Below are positions 1-9,090 of a stretch of 64,000 nucleotides of DNA, in pieces. The translations under genes and the position numbers were made by a program. How positions within the stretch are numbered: position 1 is the stretch's first letter; every line of letters begins with the position of its first letter. Origin of the DNA: an uncultured Clostridia bacterium (lineage in GTDB: Bacteria > Bacillota > Clostridia > Christensenellales > Borkfalkiaceae). Where the stretch lies: NCBI GenBank assembly GCA_930989535.1, contig CAKNLK010000005.1, positions 62,001 through 126,000 on the forward strand, read 5' to 3'. The notes beneath the pieces are model-generated. The model ran no database searches. It was not told the origin of the DNA and saw nothing but the letters and a program-made list of their open reading frames with translations.

Positions 1-32
1 ACGATAAACACGAAAGTCATTCCGGAGAGATA

Positions 33-2054
33 TTAGTCAGCCTTCTTCCTGCGGAAAACCACGATAGCAATAGACGCAGCGCCCAACAAAGCGATCGCAA
101 CCGCACATACAGAAGCCGCACCGATCGACGAGCTGCACCCGCCATTCTCCGTAACCGTCACAGGGAGCTGCGCCTGATACGTTTGGCCATCCACCGTGAC
201 GCGTACGGTAACTTCCGTTTCTCCGACCGTATCCTTGTCATACCCAATAATTTCGGCTGTTGACAGATCGACAGACTGCGTTTTGCCGCTCGCCCAAACG
301 AGGTTCGCAGTCAAACCGCTCAAATTCAAAGTTTCCGTACCCTTAGCGACAGTCAGCGAGGAACCTTCGGCAAATTCTAATCCAATGATGCCGTCGGTGA
401 CCGTAACGGTAACCGTTTTCGTCTTTTCGCCCGCCTCGCCGTCTTTCAAGGTAACGGTAATAGTCGCCGTGCCCTCCTTTACGCCGGTAATGCGGCCGTT
501 GCTGTTGACGGTGACGATGCTGGTATCGCTGCTTTCATAGTAGAAGTTGCCCTCTGTTGCATCGCTCGGAACGCGCACTGCGTTCAGGCTGACCGTTTCA
601 CCAATCATAACAGACGCTTCCGAATCGACTTCCAAATCGGTATAAGGAATATACAGCATCCAAATGCTGCCGTCAAACACATACGTAACTTCCGTCGTCA
701 GGCGGCATTCGGGAACTACCATACCAGTACCGGGAACCATAACCGCATTGTCCGTCGCCGTTGAAGTCAATTCGCCGGTCCACATATAACCTTCCAACCC
801 GGCTTGCAGAGTGATGCGATCTCCTTCCTGCATATAGGGCGCCTTGTTCCAGTTGTCGATATTCTGATTGCCGTCGAGGAAATTCGGAATAATAGCAATA
901 TTGCCGCCGCCGAGGTTGTAGGTGCCGCAGGGAACTTCCGTGCCGTCCGCGCGGGTATAGGTATACTTCGTCGCGTTCGGAATCAAAGAGCTATCCGTAA
1001 GATTCGCAACGTTGACCGTGCTGTTCGGGAATTGTACGAAGGTCGCAAAATTGAACCATTCGACGACGCCGAGTTCTTTAATATCCATTTCATATACTTC
1101 ATAGACCTCGACGGAAACATCGAGCGTATACTCTTCTTCCTCAAAGGTTACGGTCGCAGTCGTGCTTTTTGTTCCCAACGTGGATGTGTCTACCGTCCCC
1201 AATTTGCAGTTATCCGCCGTCAAAGCAAAATTATTGCCCGTAACCTTCGTTCCTTCGTTGTCATAATAAGGGTGTGCTGTAAAATCGGAAGGAATTGCAA
1301 GCGTGCCGTTCTGTTCGACATAAATTTTGTATGAGGTGCCAAACTCGACGCCTTTCACCTCCAATGCGGGAAGGACGGTTACCTCAAACGTATCAGTCAG
1401 CGTCCCCGCCTTCGCGGTAATTGTAGCGGAACCTTCGGCGATGCCCGATACCACGCCCGTCGTCTTGTTGACCGTTGCAACTTCTTCATCGTCGGAATAA
1501 TACAGGACGGTGGTAGCCGTGCTGTTGACCGTAGCAGTGAGCTGCAGCGTGCCGTTAACGAAAACTTTGTTGTCCGCTTCACCGTTATTGATTGCAAGGC
1601 TCGTCGGATCGTGCGTCGCGGGATCGTACGCGACCAAAGGTTTGTTCGCTTCTGCATAGATGAACGAAACATCCTCCTTCAATTCCTGGTCGGCGAACAC
1701 AAAGCCCGCTTTCAGCGTAATGACCGTTCCGACACCCATAAAGGATGTGGAATTCAAACACATCAAATAGCTTTCATGCAGCAAAAAGCCATACGAATCA
1801 GTGATATCCTGCTTGGCAGAATCCTGAATCACAATGTTGGCAGGCTTATCAATATTCTCCGTTGTTTTGCCGGACTGAACATTAAAATTGATTAAAAAGC
1901 CATTCCAACCGCCGCTGAAATTGACATCAACAACACTCAATTCCTGCGCTTCTGCCGCAGCCGCATCATCCGCCGCGCTAACCGTAAATGCCATACCCGC
2001 AAGCGACAGTGCCGCGACGAGCGAAAGCAAAAGTGCTAAAAGTTTTTTCTTCAT
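33..2054 (-). CDS. Ig-like repeat surface protein with C-terminal Cys-Gly anchor motif
   Basis: Exported cell-surface protein of 673 aa, last gene of the glycan operon. The start is set at the MKKKLLALLL methionine because a GGAGGGA ribosome site lies 6 nt upstream; a longer reading frame adds 29 unlikely residues. A signal peptide (about 1-27, ending TVSA) is followed by a region of unknown fold and at least two BIG2-type bacterial Ig-like domains (about 160-235 and 480-560), recognisable by patterns such as ATVNKTTGVVSGIAEGSATI and a second ending GRITGVKEGTATITV; a further Ig-like module follows at about 560-635. The C-terminus is GGCSSSIG, one hydrophobic helix, then RRKKAD: an anchor layout without LPxTG. 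Inferred role: displaying or binding glycan at the envelope. No catalytic motif is seen. Confidence 0.85.
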   Translation of the reverse strand: MKKKLLALLLSLVAALSLAGMAFTVSAADDAAAAEAQELSVVDVNFSGGWNGFLINFNVQSGKTTENIDKPANIVIQDSAKQDITDSYGFLLHESYLMCLNSTSFMGVGTVITLKAGFVFADQELKEDVSFIYAEANKPLVAYDPATHDPTSLAINNGEADNKVFVNGTLQLTATVNSTATTVLYYSDDEEVATVNKTTGVVSGIAEGSATITAKAGTLTDTFEVTVLPALEVKGVEFGTSYKIYVEQNGTLAIPSDFTAHPYYDNEGTKVTGNNFALTADNCKLGTVDTSTLGTKSTTATVTFEEEEYTLDVSVEVYEVYEMDIKELGVVEWFNFATFVQFPNSTVNVANLTDSSLIPNATKYTYTRADGTEVPCGTYNLGGGNIAIIPNFLDGNQNIDNWNKAPYMQEGDRITLQAGLEGYMWTGELTSTATDNAVMVPGTGMVVPECRLTTEVTYVFDGSIWMLYIPYTDLEVDSEASVMIGETVSLNAVRVPSDATEGNFYYESSDTSIVTVNSNGRITGVKEGTATITVTLKDGEAGEKTKTVTVTVTDGIIGLEFAEGSSLTVAKGTETLNLSGLTANLVWASGKTQSVDLSTAEIIGYDKDTVGETEVTVRVTVDGQTYQAQLPVTVTENGGCSSSIGAASVCAVAIALLGAASIAIVVFRRKKAD

Positions 2055-2152
2055 TTCTTCCCTCCATGAAAAAAGTAATTCATTCATTTTCGAGCCGAGC
2101 TTTGCCCCGCCCGAATTGCCAAAACCAACATATCCGCTCAATAGTGCGGCAA

Positions 2153-3460
2153 TTATGCAACCTGCATCATCTGCGTCGATACGACGCGATCATACTGGTC
2201 GACAAACCATATATAAAACCAAGTAACAGCTCCTCCCGCTTCCTGTGCCATTTCATCGGTTATTTCATAGGCAACCGAACCGTTTTCGACAGTCAGCCGA
2301 ATGTGCCCCCACGATGGCACTTTATCCATATTTCCACCCGTAAAGGCAATGTAAGCTTTGACCTGAATGCCTTCAGGTACCGTTATCAGCACAGCTCCGG
2401 AAGTCCCCTGCGGCTGCGATTCTACGCGAACCAATCCGCTCCCGTCTTTCACGATACTGTCGGCAAACGCATACGGCTCAGGCCGCGCAAACGCGTGCGA
2501 ATGGCTGTGCGCCCAATTGCGCACGAAAGATACCGTCGCGTTTTTGCAACGTTCCACGGTATAAGAAATGCTGTCCGGCAGGGCGCTTACGTCGTCATTC
2601 ATCGCCAAAAACAAAATCGGCGTTTCCACGCGGCTAAGACCTTCGTCGTCGTCCCATACCCGTGCCGCGGGATGGCTGCGATAATAACTATTGAGGTTCC
2701 CCGCCTTACTGCTCGCAATATTTAAAGAACAGTAAATGGGAATGGAGAAAGCGAAACGGTCATCATATCCGCTGATAATGGAAGTAATTACACCTCCCCA
2801 ACTGACACCGCAGACACCGATTTTATAGATATCGACGCAGTTCAGCGAATGCAAAAGCGAATTGCCGAGAATCGCCGTTGAAACGGCATAATACATCCAT
2901 GTCTGTTCGATAGGCAGTTCCGCATCGCCATAATTCTGGTTGTGCGGCGCATTGTACTGCGAATCGACATATAAATCTGCCGGCGCGTTGTCCGACGTGC
3001 CTTCCGGCTTGGGAACATGCCCTTCCAAATCCATCGCCAAGGCAACATAGCCGCGGTTAACCCATTCTTTAACCCATTGCCAATAGGCGGTACCGCCGCC
3101 GCCGTGAATCAAAAGCACGGCCGGCTTGCGGTTCTGTTCCGACGCATCCTCGGGAATGCCGAGAAATGCAAACGCATAGCTTTCTTCCCCGATATAGTCG
3201 CTTCGGTAATAAATTGCCTGAATGGTACCGCGTATATCCGATTCGGTACGGTCGTTTGCGGAGTCTCCGTAATACTGGGGAGCCTGCCACAAGCTGTCCG
3301 GCAGAGCTACGCCGTCGTACACTGCATGATTCGTCATCTCTCGCTGCTCCTCCGGTTCCTTTGTATTGCCCTGCCCGCTGCAGCCTATCGGCGCCGTTGC
3401 GGCAAGCGTCAACAAAAGCACCGCAACAATACATTTTTTGAAGAATTTTTTAATAGCCAT
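2153..3460 (-). CDS. Lipoprotein alpha/beta hydrolase (acetyl-xylan-esterase/dienelactone-hydrolase-like)
   Basis: A 435 aa exported esterase-like lipoprotein. An N-terminal hydrophobic helix ends in a lipobox around ATAPIGC (Cys27). The alpha/beta hydrolase signatures are the oxyanion-region HGGGG (about 119-123), the nucleophile elbow GVSWGG (Ser220), a candidate acid in NDD (289-290) and a candidate histidine in WAHSHSH (317-322). The C-terminal 100 residues look like a small beta domain. The start overlaps the preceding gene's stop by 11 nt, so translation is probably coupled. In this operon it most likely removes acyl groups from a glycan outside the membrane. The family assignment is firm; the substrate is unknown. 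Confidence 0.85.
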   Translation of the reverse strand: MAIKKFFKKCIVAVLLLTLAATAPIGCSGQGNTKEPEEQREMTNHAVYDGVALPDSLWQAPQYYGDSANDRTESDIRGTIQAIYYRSDYIGEESYAFAFLGIPEDASEQNRKPAVLLIHGGGGTAYWQWVKEWVNRGYVALAMDLEGHVPKPEGTSDNAPADLYVDSQYNAPHNQNYGDAELPIEQTWMYYAVSTAILGNSLLHSLNCVDIYKIGVCGVSWGGVITSIISGYDDRFAFSIPIYCSLNIASSKAGNLNSYYRSHPAARVWDDDEGLSRVETPILFLAMNDDVSALPDSISYTVERCKNATVSFVRNWAHSHSHAFARPEPYAFADSIVKDGSGLVRVESQPQGTSGAVLITVPEGIQVKAYIAFTGGNMDKVPSWGHIRLTVENGSVAYEITDEMAQEAGGAVTWFYIWFVDQYDRVVSTQMMQVA

Positions 3461-5300
3461 AGCTGTAACTCAACCGTCCTATCGGTGCGCAATCACCGCT
3501 GATATAATAATCCATGATATCGCTTGGATTGGTCACATTATCCGTGACTTTCAGACGAATATGGCAGTTATCCGCATCCAATCCCAACAAAGACAAAGGA
3601 ATCTTATACACTATTACGTTGCCGTATAAACGGTACTCCGCCGAACCTGCGCTTGCCCAATTAAATCCGCCCTTCGATTTTTCGACAGACGTAGTACCGT
3701 CTTCTTTCGGGTTGCGGTTGATTATGAACTGATAATTTTCAAAGGACTCGTCGTCCGAATCCGTACCCACTAATACGGTCATCCAATTGGTATCCGTGCC
3801 GTTGTAAGCTGTGATGTCATCCTGTGTTTTGACGTAAATAAACAAATCCGACGAATTATGGACTACCTTTACATCGGTAATATCGTTACGGTTACTCGTA
3901 TCTGTATACATGCTCTTGCCGACCGCATCAGTAAAGTTGCGTTCCATCGCATCGCCCGCAAAATCGCGGTAATGCGCCTTTACGCTTTCCCACTGTGCGA
4001 GCGTAGTATCATCCAGATCAATCGTCATCTTTTGATACTTGTAGTGTTTGGCTTCTTCAAACTTATATTGGCGCAAATTGCGGATCATCTGCAGATAAAA
4101 ATTATCGCCGCAACTGCCTTTCATCATCTCGATATCGCGCGAGTATTCCTCGTTGTAGACATCGCAGAACACCGTTTCGTTGCCATTGAAAGTTTTTATT
4201 GCCATCCACTCGTTCCAGCCGCACAAAAGAACATTTTCAATCGTTTCCCCTTGCTCTTCGTATTCAAACACCGTCTGCCATTCGCTCTCGAAATTTTGGC
4301 CCGCCTGATAATTTTCGTAAATCTTGCCCGTCTTGTGGTCGTATCCGCGGCTGCTTGTAGGCCCCTGCGCGCTGAAATTGATTTGTACAGGATCATGCTG
4401 CGCGACCGACACGCTTATCGCCTTTAAGTTCGGATGAATGCTCTGAGGATATTTCCAACTCATCCAGGGGAGTGCGTTTTCATGCTCTATAATGCCTTGC
4501 GGCCACTGCGATTCGCGAACATCGAAACGGTCACGGAATTCTTCCGGGAAAACATCCGCATAATCGGGATTGTTCATTGTCTGGTCGCTTGCGCCGCGGT
4601 TATCTGAAGTAATCGCCACGATCATTGGCTTGCCGTTCGGGCTAAACCAAACATCGTCGTACTTTTCCGTCTGGTAAAAATCGTTGTAAATCTTGCGGAC
4701 GGTCGTACCCGTATTGGAATTGACGTAGAACATCGCTTTCGGAACATCAAATCCCTGATTCTGATACTTTTGCAGCGTATCCAAGACCAGAGTGACAACT
4801 TCCGGATAGGTAGCCGCGTTCGTCGTATCAAAACACAAATAATCAATCCCTGCGGCAGTCAGCAATTCGATATGGCGGGCGACAATCCATGGATCTTGCA
4901 TGTTATAATAGCCGTACAGAGGCTCTGAACAAAAGTGAAATTCATTCAAGCGGGACAGTTCACTGTCCTCGGTTGAGGCAAGCGCCGCACTGCCTTCTGC
5001 GGTGGACAGCAACACCTGATTATCGTAGATGTCCGTCTGCATATAAGTGTGCTGCCCTAACCAGAGAGAATACCATATGCCGACGTAACGAGCGCCTTCG
5101 CGCTCGCCGTCTGCCTCAGAAAAAGCTCTGCCGATCGCATCGGTTGATACTGTATTCAGCACTGTATATTGTTCGGGCGTCAGATCGCGATCATCCGTTA
5201 CGCGCTCAATCGTTCCTTCCCCCGTGCCGCCGGTTCCGCCACATCCTGCCAATCCCATGCACAAAGCCCCCGCGCACAAAAGCGCCAAAAATTTTTTCAT
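3450..5300 (-). CDS. GH99/WbsX-like glycosidase lipoprotein with C-terminal CBM-like domain (paralog 1)
   Basis: A 616 aa lipoprotein (lipobox LAGC, Cys20) with good ribosome site GAGGTG. Residues 70-470 look like the TIM-barrel fold of GH99/WbsX/GH71-like proteins: an early GIWYSLW strand, EPLYGYYNMQDP, PNGKPMIV, and the late strand motif GWNEWMA (NEW at 363-365). In GH99/WbsX proteins the matching motif is usually FNEWHE; the first Glu is kept here but the second acidic position is replaced. The last 140 residues (strand-rich, with FIYVKTQDD and YKIPLSLLG) resemble a CBM9/DOMON-type carbohydrate-binding domain. It is a clear paralog of the next gene upstream. Likely cleaves or binds an extracellular glycan; the exact activity is unknown. 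Confidence 0.75.
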   Translation of the reverse strand: MKKFLALLCAGALCMGLAGCGGTGGTGEGTIERVTDDRDLTPEQYTVLNTVSTDAIGRAFSEADGEREGARYVGIWYSLWLGQHTYMQTDIYDNQVLLSTAEGSAALASTEDSELSRLNEFHFCSEPLYGYYNMQDPWIVARHIELLTAAGIDYLCFDTTNAATYPEVVTLVLDTLQKYQNQGFDVPKAMFYVNSNTGTTVRKIYNDFYQTEKYDDVWFSPNGKPMIVAITSDNRGASDQTMNNPDYADVFPEEFRDRFDVRESQWPQGIIEHENALPWMSWKYPQSIHPNLKAISVSVAQHDPVQINFSAQGPTSSRGYDHKTGKIYENYQAGQNFESEWQTVFEYEEQGETIENVLLCGWNEWMAIKTFNGNETVFCDVYNEEYSRDIEMMKGSCGDNFYLQMIRNLRQYKFEEAKHYKYQKMTIDLDDTTLAQWESVKAHYRDFAGDAMERNFTDAVGKSMYTDTSNRNDITDVKVVHNSSDLFIYVKTQDDITAYNGTDTNWMTVLVGTDSDDESFENYQFIINRNPKEDGTTSVEKSKGGFNWASAGSAEYRLYGNVIVYKIPLSLLGLDADNCHIRLKVTDNVTNPSDIMDYYISGDCAPIGRLSYSYGY

Positions 5301-5310
5301 GGTTCACCTC

Positions 5311-7140
5311 TCAATATCCGTAAGCGTATGCAAAGCGGCCGATCGGCGCACTATCCCCGCTGACATAGTAATCCATAATATCGTCATAATGCGTCACATT
5401 GTCGCACGCCTTGATGCGAACATAACAATTTTCGGCGTTTAAGCCTAAAGCGGACAACGGGATACTGTATAGGATGACGTTTCCGGAAACAGCATATTCT
5501 GCCGTACCGGCACTTTCCCAATTATACTCGCCGACGCTTCGCTCGATCGTGGTCTTGCCGTTGCCGTCAGGCGCACGGTTGATAATATACTGGAATCCGC
5601 CGAAGCTGTTCTCGTTGCCATCCTCCGTCTTAATCAGCAGGTTCATCCAATTCTTGTCCGTTCCGTTGTAAGAAGTAATCGCTTCCGCCGTTTCCACCCG
5701 TACATACAAATTAGTGCTATCGTGCGTTACTTTTACGGAAGCAATATCGTTGCGGTTACTGGTATCGACATACGTTGTCGTGGAAAATGCGTCACGATAA
5801 TTGCGCTCCAAAGCGTCGCCAACGAAATCGCGGTATTCGCTCTTTACGTCCGCCCATGACTCTGCCGAGAAATCGTTCATCGTCATGGTATTTAAATCGT
5901 AAATATAATGCTTCGCCTGCGTATAGCGGAATTCTCGCGTATTGATCAGCGTCTGAATGACGTAGTTATCATCATAGCCGCCTTTCATCATCTCGATATC
6001 GCGCGAGTATTCTTCGGAAAAGGTATCGACGAAGAATGAATCGTTGCCGTCGTTGAGCTTTTGCGCCATCCATTCGTTGAAACCTGTTACCAAAACCTGA
6101 TTGACGTATTTTTTGGAAGAATCGGCATTGTTATTGAAAACAGATTCCCATTGTCCTTGGTAATTGGTGCCAAGCTCCGTGTTGGCGGAATAGTTGCGCA
6201 TTTTCGTATAATCATACCCTCGTCCGTAATTTGTCATCGGGCCGCTGCTCATCCGCGCACCGGGGTGCTGCGCGAGCGACACGCTCATCATTCCGTTGTA
6301 ATTTTTCTGCGGATACGTCCAATCCATCCAGGGGAAACCTATCTCCAAATTTTCGATAGTCGTCTTCCCGTCCGGCCACTGCGATTCGCGGAAATCAAAA
6401 TACTCGTCGCGCAGATACGCAAACAATTCGCGGTTCTGCGGCGATACGGTGTCCGCCCCGACGCCGATGATCATCGGCTTTCCGTTGGGTGCATACCATA
6501 AATCTTTGTATAATTCATTTTCATAGTATCTGCGGTACAGCGAACAAATTACGTTTGCCGAACCGGTATTGGTATAGAACGTTACTTTCGGAACATCAAA
6601 ACCCTGGTCGTAAAATTCTTGCAGAATCTCAAAAATAGCATCCGCTTCGGCATCATAAGCCGTTGCATTTGTATAATCGTAAACCAAAAAATCAATGCCC
6701 ATTGCCATCATCAGTTCAATGTGCCGCGTAATAACCCATGGATCCGCGGAACAATAGTAACCGTATAAAGGTTCTCCCCAATAATGGAACTTTTCGCTGT
6801 TGACATTCAGATAGTCGCTGGTTAAATAATCCGGGTTCTCTTCCAGTATCTTTGTCAAATCCAACACCTCGCCCGCCGTTTCATGACGGCCGTGCCAAGT
6901 ATGGTAGAAAATGCCAACGTCGTTGCCGTTATACAAATCGCCGGCGGGTGCTTCGCGCCCCGTTTTGTCCGTCGCGGTTATATTCGCCTGCGTATACTCG
7001 AAAGCAGTCAAATCTCGAGTATCCTCGACACGCACGATTTCCTCTTCCGGCGGATTATCGCCGCCGGAAGCACAAGCCGCTGTGCCAAACAGCAAAATGC
7101 CGGCCAACGCCGATGCGATTATTTTAAACGTTTTTTTCAT
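5311..7140 (-). CDS. GH99/WbsX-like glycosidase lipoprotein with C-terminal CBM-like domain (paralog 2)
   Basis: A 609 aa lipoprotein (lipobox ending AAC, Cys23), collinear with the downstream gene over its full length. Shared landmarks are GIFYHTW, EPLYGYYCSADP, YAPNGKPMI, SQWPDG, and GFNEWMAQ (NEW at 355-357). As in its partner, the second acid of the usual FNEWHE motif is missing. The C-terminal 140 residues are the same CBM9-like module, ending APIGRFAYAYGY. Only 10 nt separate the two genes, consistent with tandem duplication. It follows the ABC transporter genes in the operon, so it probably acts on the glycan whose fragments are imported. The ribosome site is AAGGGG. Confidence 0.75.
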   Translation of the reverse strand: MKKTFKIIASALAGILLFGTAACASGGDNPPEEEIVRVEDTRDLTAFEYTQANITATDKTGREAPAGDLYNGNDVGIFYHTWHGRHETAGEVLDLTKILEENPDYLTSDYLNVNSEKFHYWGEPLYGYYCSADPWVITRHIELMMAMGIDFLVYDYTNATAYDAEADAIFEILQEFYDQGFDVPKVTFYTNTGSANVICSLYRRYYENELYKDLWYAPNGKPMIIGVGADTVSPQNRELFAYLRDEYFDFRESQWPDGKTTIENLEIGFPWMDWTYPQKNYNGMMSVSLAQHPGARMSSGPMTNYGRGYDYTKMRNYSANTELGTNYQGQWESVFNNNADSSKKYVNQVLVTGFNEWMAQKLNDGNDSFFVDTFSEEYSRDIEMMKGGYDDNYVIQTLINTREFRYTQAKHYIYDLNTMTMNDFSAESWADVKSEYRDFVGDALERNYRDAFSTTTYVDTSNRNDIASVKVTHDSTNLYVRVETAEAITSYNGTDKNWMNLLIKTEDGNENSFGGFQYIINRAPDGNGKTTIERSVGEYNWESAGTAEYAVSGNVILYSIPLSALGLNAENCYVRIKACDNVTHYDDIMDYYVSGDSAPIGRFAYAYGY

Positions 7141-7173
7141 TGAAAACCCCTTGTTTGATTTTTTTGCATGGGC

Positions 7174-8076
7174 TCAGCCCTTTAAGCTGCCCATTGTGAC
7201 TCCTTCAATTAACTGTTTCTGAAATATACCGAACAGAATCGTCGGTATAACCGACATAAATACAGCGCCCGCCATCAAAATATTTGTTTTCGTTCCGCTC
7301 GAATTATCCGTAATGAAGTTGTAAAGGACAAGAGCCAAAGGACGCGGAGCATCTGCAGAGGTGCAATAAACCAAAGGGCCATAATAGTCACCCCAATACG
7401 CCAGAAACACCTGAACCATTACATAGATAAGGACGGGCTGACACAAAGGGACAACAATGCGGGCATAGCGCGTAAATGTATTTGCCCCATCAATTTTTGC
7501 CGCATTTTCCAATTCGTTCGGTATTCCGCGCATAAATTGCCGTATCAGAAAAATATAGACCGCACCGCCGCCGAACAGGTTCGGAACCGTAAAAGGGAGA
7601 ATCGTATTTAAAAAACCAATTTTGCTATAAATGATATACAGCGGAAGTTGCGTAACCGCTGACGGAAGCATCATCGTGCCAAGCATCGCTGCAAACATGA
7701 CGCTACGCCCCTTCCATTTTAATTTAGCAAACGAATACGCGATGAGCGTAGCCGACAGAGGAACGGCAATCAAGTTAAAAATGATGATCAGCATCGTCCA
7801 GAGGATACCTTCCCCGTAGCCACCTGTCTGAAACACGGTAACATAATTTATAAACTGCGGCACAGCAGGGAAAAAACCTGCGTACGGATTATCGACTTCG
7901 TCTGCCGTTTTCAAGCTTTTAACTATCATGTAGAAATACGGAAACAGCAGAACAACCGCGATAGCAGTCATAAAAATATACAAAATAATTTTGAGCGCCA
8001 AATTTTTTCGGCGAGCATGCCTGTTCAAGGCATCACGGGCGGACATAGCGCCGACAATTTCGGAATTCGTATCCAT
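7174..8076 (-). CDS. Carbohydrate ABC transporter permease (MalG/CUT1 type)
   Basis: A 300 aa inner-membrane permease with about six membrane helices and the EAA-loop motif NELENAAKIDGANTF near residue 195-210, which docks the transport ATPase. The start is placed at MDTNSE because GGGGAGGA precedes it and its ATG overlaps the upstream permease stop by one base (TGATG), typical of a coupled permease pair. A nine-residue longer version starting at 8103 is less likely. It works with the following permease and the solute-binding lipoprotein. No ATPase gene is in the operon, so a shared MsmX-type ATPase elsewhere is inferred. Confidence 0.93.
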   Translation of the reverse strand: MDTNSEIVGAMSARDALNRHARRKNLALKIILYIFMTAIAVVLLFPYFYMIVKSLKTADEVDNPYAGFFPAVPQFINYVTVFQTGGYGEGILWTMLIIIFNLIAVPLSATLIAYSFAKLKWKGRSVMFAAMLGTMMLPSAVTQLPLYIIYSKIGFLNTILPFTVPNLFGGGAVYIFLIRQFMRGIPNELENAAKIDGANTFTRYARIVVPLCQPVLIYVMVQVFLAYWGDYYGPLVYCTSADAPRPLALVLYNFITDNSSGTKTNILMAGAVFMSVIPTILFGIFQKQLIEGVTMGSLKG

Positions 8077-9074
8077 CAGTCGTCCTCCCCGTAAAATACC
8101 CATTTGCTGGTTTTGAACAATATTCCTGTCAAAGCGGCAATTATCGCCAACATGAACCAGGCCAACGCCGCGGCATATCCCTGCGCGCCGCTGATTTTAA
8201 AGGACGTATTATAAATTTTAACTCCCAGCATATATAGCGACTGCCCGTCGCTGCCACGCCCGGGGAGCGCACCGGAAGAATACATGAGTGTGCCTGTATA
8301 CTGAATGGAACCGATTACGGACATAATCAAATTATAAAATATCATCGGCGTACTCATCGGAATAGTTATTGTGTAAAATTTGCGGAAGCGAGACGCTCCC
8401 TCAATGTCCGCCGCTTCGTACAAACCTTTGTCGATATTCTTGAATGCGGAAAGCCACAGAATCATGCCGCTGCCCGAACTCCACAGGTTGATAAAAAACA
8501 GAGACGCAATCGCCGACGGGCCTTCGCTTTGAAACCAGCGCGATGCAGGCAATCCCATAGAAATCAGCATTTGGTTCAAAATTCCCATGCTTTCGCTGCT
8601 GGCAGTATATTTCATCATATCCGTCCAAAGAAGCGCCGCCGCCACTGCTGGAATCATACAAGGAAGATAATACAGAACACGGTACGAATTCACACCCTTG
8701 ATAATCGTATTATTGACAAGTATCGCCAACAGATAAGATACGACTAACCCCAAAGGCACGCTGACGATGACATAGTAGAAGGTATTTAAAAGAACAATTC
8801 CAATCTCCTCCCTATCGACCGTAAACATGCGAATGTAATTGTCAAAGCCGCGCCACTCCCAAATATTGATGCCGTTTGTTCTCCAAAAAGAAATGTACAG
8901 CGAATAACCGACCGGTATTAACGTAAACGCGAGCAACCCGATTACCAGCGGCAGATTAAACAGCCAGCCCGTATAATTGTTTTTGATAAATTTTTTAAGC
9001 GAACCTTTCTCCTTTTTGGGAAGTTGTTCCTGCGGCGCAGGAGCAACTTCCGCTGTCTGAATATTTATTTTCAT
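8076..9074 (-). CDS. Carbohydrate ABC transporter permease (MalF/UgpA type)
   Basis: A 332 aa permease with an N-terminal cytoplasmic tail, about six helices and the EAA-loop region GLYEAADIEGASRFRKFYTITIP, the hallmark of binding-protein-dependent sugar importers. The MKINIQ start is preferred: a GGCGGGGG site lies about 6 nt upstream and this start does not overlap the binding-protein gene. Earlier in-frame starts exist at 9080 and 9101. It is the first permease after the solute-binding protein, the usual CUT1 order (binding protein, MalF-like, MalG-like). Confidence 0.93.
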   Translation of the reverse strand: MKINIQTAEVAPAPQEQLPKKEKGSLKKFIKNNYTGWLFNLPLVIGLLAFTLIPVGYSLYISFWRTNGINIWEWRGFDNYIRMFTVDREEIGIVLLNTFYYVIVSVPLGLVVSYLLAILVNNTIIKGVNSYRVLYYLPCMIPAVAAALLWTDMMKYTASSESMGILNQMLISMGLPASRWFQSEGPSAIASLFFINLWSSGSGMILWLSAFKNIDKGLYEAADIEGASRFRKFYTITIPMSTPMIFYNLIMSVIGSIQYTGTLMYSSGALPGRGSDGQSLYMLGVKIYNTSFKISGAQGYAAALAWFMLAIIAALTGILFKTSKWVFYGEDD

Positions 9075-9090
9075 GCGCATCCCCCGCCAA

